Below, piece by piece: positions 50,220 through 57,771 of a stretch of 61,494 bases of DNA. The number at the start of each line of letters is the position of its first letter. The stretch's first letter is position 1. The DNA comes from Erginobacter sp964587835 (GTDB lineage: Bacteria; Auribacterota; Erginobacteria; Erginobacterales; Erginobacteraceae), in contig CAZPMN010000014.1 in the NCBI GenBank assembly GCA_964587835.1, forward strand, positions 1 through 61,494, read 5' to 3'. The position numbers and the translations under genes were made by a program. A model generated the notes under the pieces. It ran no database searches. It saw only the letters and a list, made by a program, of their open reading frames with translations, and had not been told where the DNA came from.

Positions 50220-52310
50220 TTATTCGGCCCCCGAGCGGCGGAAGAAAGCGGTTACCCGGGGGTCTGAAGGGGCCAGACGGCGAGCCCGCTCGAACCAGTC
50301 CCGGGCCTCTTCCTCCCTGTCCTGCCGACGCTTCAGGGTTCCCAGGTTGATCAGGGCCTCCGGATTTTCCGGGCGGGCGGCGGCCAGTTCGAGGAATAGC
50401 TCTTCCGCCCGCCTCCCCTCCCCCACCCGGATGTAGAGGACGCCAAGGGCGTTGGCGGCGTCGAGGTTCTCCGGGTCGAGACGACGGGCGGCTTCCAGCT
50501 CTCTTTTCGCCTCGGGGTAGAGCCCCATCCGGGCAAAGACGACACCGAGATTTCCCCGGGCCACTGAAGTGGACGGTTCGAGAACGAGGGATCTCTCGAA
50601 GGCCTCCCGAGCCCCCGGGAGGTCGCCGGCGAGCTTGCGGACCACCCCAAGGTTGCTCCAGAGCGCGGCGGAGGGATGGATCTCAGTGGCCCGGAGATAA
50701 ACTTCTTCCGCCCGGTCATATATCTCCAGCCGCTTGTAGGTTTCGGCGAGATCGATCATAATCTCGACACGGGCGGGGTGCAGTTCCAGGGCTTCTTTTA
50801 GCTCGGCGGCGGCCCCCCGGTGGTCGCCGAGGGCGGCCAGCGTCTTGCCCCGGTTGTGGCGGACGGCCGCGGGCACCCAGCCGCTGGTTGCGGCCCGGTC
50901 GAGGATGTCAAGGGCCTCCTCCGGTCGTCCGGCCTGGCGCAGCGCGGAGGCCAGGTTGACCAGGACCCGGGGGCTCAAATCGGCGAGTTCGGCCGACCGC
51001 CGGAGGGATTTCACGGCCTCCCCGTGCCTCCCCTCCCGGCTGAGATAAATCCCCAGGTTGTTCCAGAGCAATGGCGCCTCCGGGCTGGAGTGGAGCGCGT
51101 CGGCGAAGAGCGTCCCCTCGTCGCGCCAGACGTCGTTCCGGCGGACGGTCAGGGCGGCCAGGACCAGGACCAAACCGACTGTCAGGGCCGAGCGGACCCG
51201 GGTCCCGTGCAGCAGCGCCGAGACGAGAACGACCCCGGCGGCGATGGGGGCGATCGATGGGGCGTAGAGAAAGCGCTCCGCGGCCGGGAACCCCATATCG
51301 GAGGGCCCACTGATCCGGACGATGTTGGCCAGGGGAAGGAGTGAGATCAGAAAGAAGGCCAGGATGAAAGCCAGCGGCCGGTCCCCCTTGCGCCAGGACT
51401 GGACCAGCGCATATAAAATCGCCGCCAGGATTGCCGCTCCGGCAGCCGCCCGGGGGTCGAGAAGGGAGGAGACCGGCGGGTTGGTGATGTAGGCGGTCAG
51501 GTTGACCGGGAGGAGGATCTTGCCCAAGTAGAGCCAAAGGGTGGAGAGGGAGGAGAAAAGAGTCTCCCCCGGGGTGAGGAGCGCCACCGCCCCGGCTTTC
51601 ACTTCGGCAACCCCGAAACGCATCGCCAGGTAGACGGCGGCCGCCAAACCGTAAAGGAGAATCAGCCTCCCGGCCCTCTTTCGGGCCCAGCGAGGCTCGA
51701 AGGCCGCCAGGTAGGCTCCGGCGACCAGGGGCAGGATCAAGGCGGACTCCTTGGCGAAGAGGGCGAGAAGGAAGCAGAGCAGAGAGAGGGGCAGCCCCCA
51801 CCGCCGCCCGGGGGCGGCGGCCAGGGCCAGGAGACTGGCCAGTATCAGCAGGGTAGCGATCAGGTCGGTCCGGCCGGAGATCCAGGCCACCGACTCGCTG
51901 TGGACCGGGTGAACAGCGAAGATCAGGGCCGAGACCAGTGCCACCCCGCTCCGGCGGGGGAAGACCCGGGAGAGGAAGAGAAAGACCAGGACCGAGACAG
52001 CGGCGTGGAGCAGAACGTTGGTCAGGTGGAAGCCGAATGACCGGGGCCCCCAGAGGAGGAAGTCGGTCATCAGCGAGAGGCTGACCAGGGGGCGGTAGTA
52101 GCCGTACTTGATTTCCTCGTCGGCGTGCTCGAAGTAATCGCGGAGGAAGAAGGAGGAGAAGTACTGAGGGTGCTGGAGCTTGTAGTCCTGGAGGATCAGT
52201 GTCCGGTCGTCCCAGACGAAGTCGCCGGAGAGGCTGTTGAGAAAAGGGAGGACCGCCGCCAGGACGACCGGGAGGACGAAATATCTCTTCCGGATCAGAT
52301 TTAAGCGCAT
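50220..52310 (-). CDS. TMTC-like polytopic membrane protein with C-terminal TPR repeats
   Basis: A 696-residue protein. The N-terminal 400 residues are membrane helices with the hallmark FLNSLSGDFVWDDRTLILQD, GYYRPLVSLSLMTDFLLWG, FHLTNVLLHAAVSVLVFLFL and FAVHPVHSESVAWISGRTDL, found in bacterial relatives of TMTC O-mannosyltransferases (GT-C fold). The remainder holds about seven TPR units (for example ARGNLGVVFARMGLYPEAKR, NPEALINLGTLKRRQDREEE). The TPRs may hold a protein substrate. A role in glycosylating the neighbouring Thr/Ser-rich secreted proteins is attractive but inferred. It ends at 50220, upstream of the promoter at 50131, so the giant-protein gene need not depend on it. Confidence 0.85.
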   Translation of the reverse strand: MRLNLIRKRYFVLPVVLAAVLPFLNSLSGDFVWDDRTLILQDYKLQHPQYFSSFFLRDYFEHADEEIKYGYYRPLVSLSLMTDFLLWGPRSFGFHLTNVLLHAAVSVLVFLFLSRVFPRRSGVALVSALIFAVHPVHSESVAWISGRTDLIATLLILASLLALAAAPGRRWGLPLSLLCFLLALFAKESALILPLVAGAYLAAFEPRWARKRAGRLILLYGLAAAVYLAMRFGVAEVKAGAVALLTPGETLFSSLSTLWLYLGKILLPVNLTAYITNPPVSSLLDPRAAAGAAILAAILYALVQSWRKGDRPLAFILAFFLISLLPLANIVRISGPSDMGFPAAERFLYAPSIAPIAAGVVLVSALLHGTRVRSALTVGLVLVLAALTVRRNDVWRDEGTLFADALHSSPEAPLLWNNLGIYLSREGRHGEAVKSLRRSAELADLSPRVLVNLASALRQAGRPEEALDILDRAATSGWVPAAVRHNRGKTLAALGDHRGAAAELKEALELHPARVEIMIDLAETYKRLEIYDRAEEVYLRATEIHPSAALWSNLGVVRKLAGDLPGAREAFERSLVLEPSTSVARGNLGVVFARMGLYPEAKRELEAARRLDPENLDAANALGVLYIRVGEGRRAEELFLELAAARPENPEALINLGTLKRRQDREEEARDWFERARRLAPSDPRVTAFFRRSGAE

Positions 52311-52370
52311 CGTACCGGGTAACGGTGAAAAAGGTTTCGAGGCAATTTAATCAATGGCCGTTAAGATGTG

Positions 52371-52687
52371 GGACCCCTTCAGGGTCCGTCCGCCTGTTCA
52401 CTTGTCCGCGGGAACCCGGGGCTCCGCCCCGAGCTGTAATGTGGCACCCCGTTGGGGTGCTGCGCTCTGTTCGCCCTGTCCCCGAGACCCGGGGCTTCGC
52501 CCCGGGCTGCAATGTGTGACCCCTTCGGGGTCCGTTCAACCCGTCGGCGCTGGCATATCCAGGGGTTCTGTCCCGAGTTATTGTGGAAACGCCGGCTCAT
52601 TAACCCCAACGGGGTTAAACATCATAGCCCGGCGTATAACGCCGGGATGAACGCGTCGACCGATAAACCGGCACCCTGAAGGGGTGC
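52371..52687. repeat. Array of six to seven GC hairpins in a 410-bp gap
   Basis: The gap 52311-52720 has no gene but many near-perfect palindromes: GGACCCCTTCAGGGTCC (52371), GCACCCCGTTGGGGTGC (52444), CCCGGGGCTTCGCCCCGGG (52488), GACCCCTTCGGGGTC (52519), TTAACCCCAACGGGGTTAA (52600), CCCGGCGTATAACGCCGGG (52629) and GCACCCTGAAGGGGTGC (52671). The shared core is a CCCC/GGGG stem with a 3- to 5-base loop, occurring every 15 to 80 bp. Confidence 0.85.
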
Positions 52688-52720
52688 CACATCATAAATG
52701 CTCCCGCCATTCTCGCGGCG

Positions 52721-54163
52721 TCAATTCAGATACCCGAGCGAGCGCAGTTCCTTGATCTCTTTCTCCCCCAGCGGCTGATCCGACAGGGGCGCCGTAAACG
52801 GAGGGTGGGCTCTCATCCAGCCATCCAGCTCCCGCTCCAGCCTTTCGGCCCGCTCCGGCTCATCCCCGGCCCGGTTGCTCCGTTCTCTCGGATCCCGGGC
52901 CAGGTCGTAGATCGCCCGCTGATCGCCTTTCCCGCCCCGCCGGACGAACTTCCAGTTTCCGCGCCTGATAGCTTCCTGCTGCCGGGCGGCCCGGGCCCGG
53001 TTGAGCTCGGCGTAAACCGCCCGGTCCGAATCCGCCGGGCCGCCGGCCATCAGGTCAAGGAGCGACTCACCCTGGAGCCCCGGAGGCGCGGCGAGCCCCG
53101 CCGCCGCGCAGATGGTGGGAAAGATATCCACGATCGAGACCGGCTGACCGACCGTCGCCGCCGCCGGCGGGCCGCCGGGGGGAACAACGATCAAAGGGAC
53201 CCGAACCTGTTCCTCGAAAAGCGAGCTGCCGTGGCCGAGTTCGCCCCGCTCCAGGAACTCCTCACCGTGGTCGGAGGCGATTATGATTAAGGTATCGGCG
53301 GGGCCGGGGAGGGACTCGACCAGCATCCGGATGTGGTCGTCGGTGTAGTTGATCTCGCTGTCGTAGAGGTCGTGGAGAACCCGGGGCGCGGCGGGGTCCG
53401 ACCTGATCTCGTCGAGCATCCCCCGGAGTTTCTTCATCGTCTTGCGGGAGTATCTCCGGTAGGAAGCCTTATCCGGGTTGTAGTCGTTGATCCAGGGACG
53501 GCAGGGGTAGTAAGGGTCGTGGGGGTCAAAGTAATGAATCCAGAGAAAATAGGGCCGGGACTCCCTGATCTCGGGGAGCATCTTTTCGAAGGCCCGGTTC
53601 GCCGCCTTCGCCCGGGAGAAGCCGAGATCGGCGAAGCGGTCAAAGCCCCGGGCAAAGCCGTTGGCCTCGGTCATATGGAGGTTGGTGGAGATCCCGAAAG
53701 TGCTGTAGCCGTGATCGGCCAGGTAGGCGGCGATCACCGGGAATTCTTCCACCAGCATCTGCTGCTCCACCACCTTCCCCCGGGCGGCGTCCATCTGGCC
53801 GTGGATAACGCCGTGGCTCCGGGGATAGAGCCCGGTAAAGATCGAGGCCATCGCGGGCGGGGTCCAGGAGGCGGTGGAGCTGGTCTGGCGGAAGAGCGTA
53901 CCCCGGGAGGCCAGGGTGTCGAGAAATGGAGAGGTCTTCCGGTGATAGCCGTAACACGAGAGGTGATCGGCCCGGAGGGTGTCAATGGTGATCAGGACGA
54001 TATTCGGGCCGGTCGGGGCGGCCGGGATTGAAGGGCCGGGCCGGCTGCAGCCGGCGGCGAGCGCCAGCAGCGTCAGCTGCGCCAACAGCCGCGCCATCCG
54101 AAACGCCCGGGCCGGTAAACTCGGCGGCCTCAAGATTCGCTCCCCCCTCGATTTATCTACCAT
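52721..54163 (-). CDS. Sulfatase/phosphatase-fold lipoprotein
   Basis: A 480-residue member of the alkaline phosphatase superfamily, sulfatase branch. NIVLITIDTLRADHLSCYGY has the first metal Asp pair; TASWTPPAMASIFTGLYPRS is the region where sulfatases carry the modified Cys or Ser, and here no C-x-P-x-R is present; LIIIASDHGEEFLERGELGH gives the second metal site (D-H-G). The lack of the formylglycine site argues for a phosphatase- or transferase-type reaction. The N-terminus LTLLALAAGCSRPG is a lipobox, so the protein is membrane-anchored. ATG 54097 would give a shorter signal peptide. The substrate is unknown. Confidence 0.85.
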   Translation of the reverse strand: MVDKSRGERILRPPSLPARAFRMARLLAQLTLLALAAGCSRPGPSIPAAPTGPNIVLITIDTLRADHLSCYGYHRKTSPFLDTLASRGTLFRQTSSTASWTPPAMASIFTGLYPRSHGVIHGQMDAARGKVVEQQMLVEEFPVIAAYLADHGYSTFGISTNLHMTEANGFARGFDRFADLGFSRAKAANRAFEKMLPEIRESRPYFLWIHYFDPHDPYYPCRPWINDYNPDKASYRRYSRKTMKKLRGMLDEIRSDPAAPRVLHDLYDSEINYTDDHIRMLVESLPGPADTLIIIASDHGEEFLERGELGHGSSLFEEQVRVPLIVVPPGGPPAAATVGQPVSIVDIFPTICAAAGLAAPPGLQGESLLDLMAGGPADSDRAVYAELNRARAARQQEAIRRGNWKFVRRGGKGDQRAIYDLARDPRERSNRAGDEPERAERLERELDGWMRAHPPFTAPLSDQPLGEKEIKELRSLGYLN

Positions 54164-54232
54164 CGGCGCATCTCGGACCAGCTAAAAGATCGGCGGTAAT
54201 ACCTCTTCCCGGCAAGGGGATCGGACTAGCAC

Positions 54233-56056
54233 TCAAGAACGGCGGCCGGTTTTTCCTTTCATCCAGACGGTGTAGACGGCGAAGGAGATAACGAAGCTGG
54301 TGAACCAGGCATAGGTGTAGAGAGTCCGAAAGAGAGGGGGAACGAGGTCCGGTGAGAGGATCTCGACCTGGACCAGGAAACCGGGGATATTGGGGATCAC
54401 CCCGAGGGCGAAGGCGACGATCCCCGCCCAGTTGAATCCGGCGGAGAAGGTGTAGGGGCCGTCGGTTCGGTAGAGTCCTTCCAGGTCGAGTTTCCTTTTC
54501 CGGACCAGGTAAAAATCGGCGATCATCACCCCCGCCACCCCGCCCATCAGGGCGGAGTAGCCGATCAGCCAGGTGAAGATATAGGCCCCGACGTTGGCCA
54601 AAAGTTTCCAGGGCATCATCACGATCCCGATCAGACCGGTGATCAGACCCCCCATCCGGAAAGAGATCTTGGTCGGGGCCAGGTTGGAGAATCCGTTGGC
54701 CGGGGCAACCACGTTGGCGGCGATATTGGTGGTCAGGGTGGCCAGGGCCAAAATCGCCATCGAGAGGATGAGCATCCAGGGTATCCGGAAGTGGGCCAGG
54801 AGCGCCACCGGGTCCCAGGGGGCGGCTTCGGGGGCAAGGATCCGGGGGAAGGCGATCAGGGAGGCACAGGTGGCCACCACCCCGACGAAGGCGTAGAGGG
54901 TCATCGTGGTCGGGAGCCCGATCGCCTGGCCGAGGATCTGGTCCTTCTGGGACTTGGCGTACCGGGTGAAGTCGGGGATATTGAGGGAGAGGGTCGCCCA
55001 GTAGCCGATCATCGCGGTTAAAAGGGGAAAGAAGACGGTAAAGGCCCAGGGGCCCGGCGGGGGAGAAACCCTCCTCCGGACCGTCCCGACCAGCGCGGCC
55101 GCCGCTTCCTCGTCGGCGGCTGTCCCGAGCTCCACCCGGACCTCCATCTCCGCGGCGTCCTCTCCCCAGGGAAGGGAAAATTCCGGCCGGAAAGGCTCCC
55201 ACTCCACCTCCTCGGTCCGGGCCGGCGCCACCGCCACCCGCATCCGGTCGGCGCGGTAATTTCCCGCCGCGTCCCTTAAGGGATCGAGACGGCAGATCAC
55301 CGCCCCCTCGGAGGTTTCCAGGCAGAGGGTGGGCCGGACAAAGCACTCCGACTGGTCGAGAACATTCCCCAACCCGCCCCCGGTCCGGATCGCCCAGACC
55401 AGGAGCGCCACGCCGACCAGGATCAGGGCCGGGGCGGCCAGGGATTCGAACCACTTGATCGACTCCGTCCCCCGCCAGACGATGATCATATGCAACAACC
55501 AGAAGGCGAGGAAACAGATCAGTTCCCCACCGTTGATCCCGACGAAGGTCTCCCGCAGCCCGGGAATCCAGCCGGCGATCCCCGGAAACGGGATCTTGGC
55601 CAACTCGTAGATCGCCTTCCCGCCGATCCAGGTCTGGATCCCGAACCAGCCGCAGGCGACCAACCCCCGCAGGATCGAGGGGATCTGAGCTCCCCGGGTG
55701 CCGAAGGAGGAACGGATCAGGACCGGGAAGGGGATACCGTACTTCGTCCCCGGATAGGCGTTGAGGCAGAGGGGAATGAGGACGATGGCGTTGCCGAGCA
55801 GGATGGTCCAGATCGCCTGGGTCCAGTTCATTCCGGCGGAGATCAGACTGGCGGCCAGCATATAGGTGGGGATGCAGACCGCGATCCCGACCCAGAGTGA
55901 AGCCATATTCCAGGTGTTCCAGGTCCGCTCCCTGACCGGAACCGGGAGGATGTCTTCGTTGGCCAGGGGCGAGTCCGAGACATCGACGGTCAGTTCGTGC
56001 AGGCCGTTGACCACCCGCTCGGTTCCGGATGTCGGGGAAACTTTCTTTTCGGTCAT
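54233..56056 (-). CDS. NCS1-family nucleobase/allantoin-type permease with a large insert
   Basis: A 607-residue inner-membrane transporter of the NCS1 family (cytosine, uracil, allantoin, hydantoin carriers). ATG 56056 follows GGAGACC. The family core is clear: NEDILPVPVRERTWNTWNMA, ASLISAGMNWTQAIWTILLG, IPFPVLIRSSFGTRGAQIPS, GWFGIQTWIGGKAIYELA and later ATLSLNIPDFTRYAKSQKDQ. Between WAIRTGGGLGNVLDQ and FFPLLTAMIGYW there is an extra block of about 100 residues (roughly 236-338), hydrophilic and with CRLDPLRDAAGNYRADRMRV; the family norm is about 490 residues. It is divergent from allG, so the pair likely shares regulation. Confidence 0.9.
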   Translation of the reverse strand: MTEKKVSPTSGTERVVNGLHELTVDVSDSPLANEDILPVPVRERTWNTWNMASLWVGIAVCIPTYMLAASLISAGMNWTQAIWTILLGNAIVLIPLCLNAYPGTKYGIPFPVLIRSSFGTRGAQIPSILRGLVACGWFGIQTWIGGKAIYELAKIPFPGIAGWIPGLRETFVGINGGELICFLAFWLLHMIIVWRGTESIKWFESLAAPALILVGVALLVWAIRTGGGLGNVLDQSECFVRPTLCLETSEGAVICRLDPLRDAAGNYRADRMRVAVAPARTEEVEWEPFRPEFSLPWGEDAAEMEVRVELGTAADEEAAAALVGTVRRRVSPPPGPWAFTVFFPLLTAMIGYWATLSLNIPDFTRYAKSQKDQILGQAIGLPTTMTLYAFVGVVATCASLIAFPRILAPEAAPWDPVALLAHFRIPWMLILSMAILALATLTTNIAANVVAPANGFSNLAPTKISFRMGGLITGLIGIVMMPWKLLANVGAYIFTWLIGYSALMGGVAGVMIADFYLVRKRKLDLEGLYRTDGPYTFSAGFNWAGIVAFALGVIPNIPGFLVQVEILSPDLVPPLFRTLYTYAWFTSFVISFAVYTVWMKGKTGRRS

Positions 56057-56223
56057 CTGAGGGTCTCCTGTTTTTTCCCGGGTGTCAGATGCGTCAGGCC
56101 GGGCGGACAATTCAGACCGGCCGAGGCGAGACGGAAAATTCAAATAATGGCACAACGAAGGGCGGAAAGTCAACCCGATCCCCGGCCGAAAACCGGTCGA
56201 ATATTTTTAAGGATCTTTTTGTT

Positions 56224-56253
56224 TTGACAGTCGCCACTCCGGTCTGCTAATGT
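56224..56253 (+). promoter_or_regulatory. Promoter for allG
   Basis: TTGACA (56224-56229) and TAATGT (56248-56253) with an 18-bp spacer, in the 250-bp divergent gap between the permease and allG. AAGGAGG at 56294-56300 serves ATG 56307. Confidence 0.55.
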
Positions 56254-56306
56254 GAATTCATCCCTACACAATATCCCTTATCCCCAACTCAATAAGGAGG
56301 TGCGTG

Positions 56307-57560
56307 ATGGTAGATATCCCCAAGGCCAATGAAACCGCGCTGAAGAAACTGCTGGAGGCCCGTCCGTTCTGGGTGGATATCCAGCCGGCGATTGAATGCG
56401 TCCCCGGGATGAAGAAGAACCTCATCCTCCACGCCGGTCCGCCGGTCACCTGGGAGAGAATGTGCGGACCTCAGCGGGGGGCGACGATTGGAGCCCTGAT
56501 CTACGAGGGGATGGCCAAGAACCCCAAGGAAGCGGAAGAACTGGCCGCCTCCGGCGAGATCGAGTACGACCCCTGTCACCATCACGACACGGTCGGCCCG
56601 ATGGCCGGGATCGTCTGCCCCTCGATGCCGATGATCGTGACCGAGGACGAAACCACCGGCAAGCGGGCCTACCAATCCCTCAACGAGGGCATCGGCAAGG
56701 TCTTAAGGATGGGCGCTTACGATGACGAGGTGATCGAGCGGCTGAAGTGGATGGAGCGGGTCCTGGGACCGGTCTACCAGAAAGCAATCCGCAAGGCCGG
56801 AAAAATCGACCTCAAGAACATTATGGCCCAGGCGATCCAGATGGGAGATGAGCTCCACAACCGGAGTCGGGCCGCCTCCTACATCCTCTTCACCAAGACC
56901 GCCCCCTACATTCTGGAGACCCTGGACCAGAAGAAACTCCCCGAGACCATCGAGGCCCTGAAGTTTATGGAGGCCAACATCCACACCTTCCTCGGCTTCG
57001 CGATGACCAGCGCCAAGGTCAGCCTGATGGCGGCTGAAGACATCGAGGGCAGTTCGATGGTCACGGTGATGGCCCGCAACGGCACCGACTGGGGGATCCA
57101 GGTCAGCGGCCTGGGCAAGCAGTGGTTCACCTGCGAGTCCCCGATCCCCGAGGTCCTGCTCTTCCCCGGTTTCACCAAGGATGACGTGGGGCGGGACATC
57201 GGCGACTCGGCGATTATGGAGACTTACGGGATCGGCGGCTGCGCTCTGGCGGCCTCTCCGGCCATCGTCCTTTTTGTCGGCGGCACCTACGACCTGGCGG
57301 TCTCGAAGACGATGGATATGTACGAGATCACCCTGGGCGAGAACAACGTCTACCAGATCCCCTCGCTCAACTTCCGGGGTTCCCCGACCGGGATCGACAT
57401 CATCAAGGTGGTCAAGAAGAACCTTCCTCCCTTCATCGACACCGGGGTGGCCCACAAGGACGCCGGGGTCGGGCAGGTCGGGGCGGGCCTCTGCGACGCG
57501 CCGATGGAGGTCTTCAAGAAAGCCGTGGTGGCGTTTTCTAAAAAGTATGCGAAAAAATAA
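56307..57560 (+). CDS. allG: DUF1116 protein, oxamate carbamoyltransferase subunit AllG
   Basis: A 417-residue protein of the YlbE/AllG (DUF1116) family. It matches along its whole length: ARPFWVDIQPAIECVPGMKK, LHAGPPVTWERMCGPQRGAT, YDPCHHHDTVGPMAGIVCPS, SLNEGIGKVLRMGAYDDEVI, VMARNGTDWGIQVSGLGKQW and GVAHKDAGVGQVGAGLCDAP. In E. coli AllG works with AllF and AllH to make oxamate and carbamoyl phosphate from oxalurate. Its partners here are at 21737-24435. The start is ATG 56307 with a strong ribosome site. The next gene is a cyclase-family hydrolase, which suggests the carbamoyl substrate comes from ring opening. Confidence 0.9.
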   Translation: MVDIPKANETALKKLLEARPFWVDIQPAIECVPGMKKNLILHAGPPVTWERMCGPQRGATIGALIYEGMAKNPKEAEELAASGEIEYDPCHHHDTVGPMAGIVCPSMPMIVTEDETTGKRAYQSLNEGIGKVLRMGAYDDEVIERLKWMERVLGPVYQKAIRKAGKIDLKNIMAQAIQMGDELHNRSRAASYILFTKTAPYILETLDQKKLPETIEALKFMEANIHTFLGFAMTSAKVSLMAAEDIEGSSMVTVMARNGTDWGIQVSGLGKQWFTCESPIPEVLLFPGFTKDDVGRDIGDSAIMETYGIGGCALAASPAIVLFVGGTYDLAVSKTMDMYEITLGENNVYQIPSLNFRGSPTGIDIIKVVKKNLPPFIDTGVAHKDAGVGQVGAGLCDAPMEVFKKAVVAFSKKYAKK

Positions 57561-57564
57561 ATTA

Positions 57565-57705
57565 AACCACCAAGACACTAATAAAGATAACCACCAAGAC
57601 ACCAAGACACTAAGAGAGGAAATTCAAGGGTCATTGCGAGGAGCGTAGCGACGAAGCAATCTCTATTGTTCCCTTCGTGTCTTAGTGTCTTAGTGGTTAT
57701 CAAAA
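57565..57705. repeat. Inverted short-period repeats around a palindromic repeat
   Basis: Left: CCACCAAGACACTAATAAAG and CCACCAAGACACCAAGACAC units (57567-57616). Middle: GTCATTGCGAGGAGCGTAGC to GAAGCAATCTC (57631-57663), a minimal copy of the dispersed palindromic repeat. Right: CGTGTCTTAGTGTCTTAGTG GTT (57676-57700), the inverse of the left. A further right-type unit lies at 57737-57752 and another left-type copy at 60901-60931. Confidence 0.8.
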
Positions 57706-57771
57706 GAGGCCGAGGTTGGGGGCACAATATTAATTTTCGTGTCTTAGTGGCAAACACAAAAGGAGGCTCTT

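Noticed and set aside
52371..52687. CRISPR array
   Set aside because: The palindromes are not identical direct repeats and spacing varies; no cas gene is present.
55440..55452. GGATTCGAACC, the complement of a tRNA T-arm signature
   Set aside because: It lies in the coding sequence of the NCS1 permease (K-W-F-E-S) and no acceptor or anticodon stem surrounds it.
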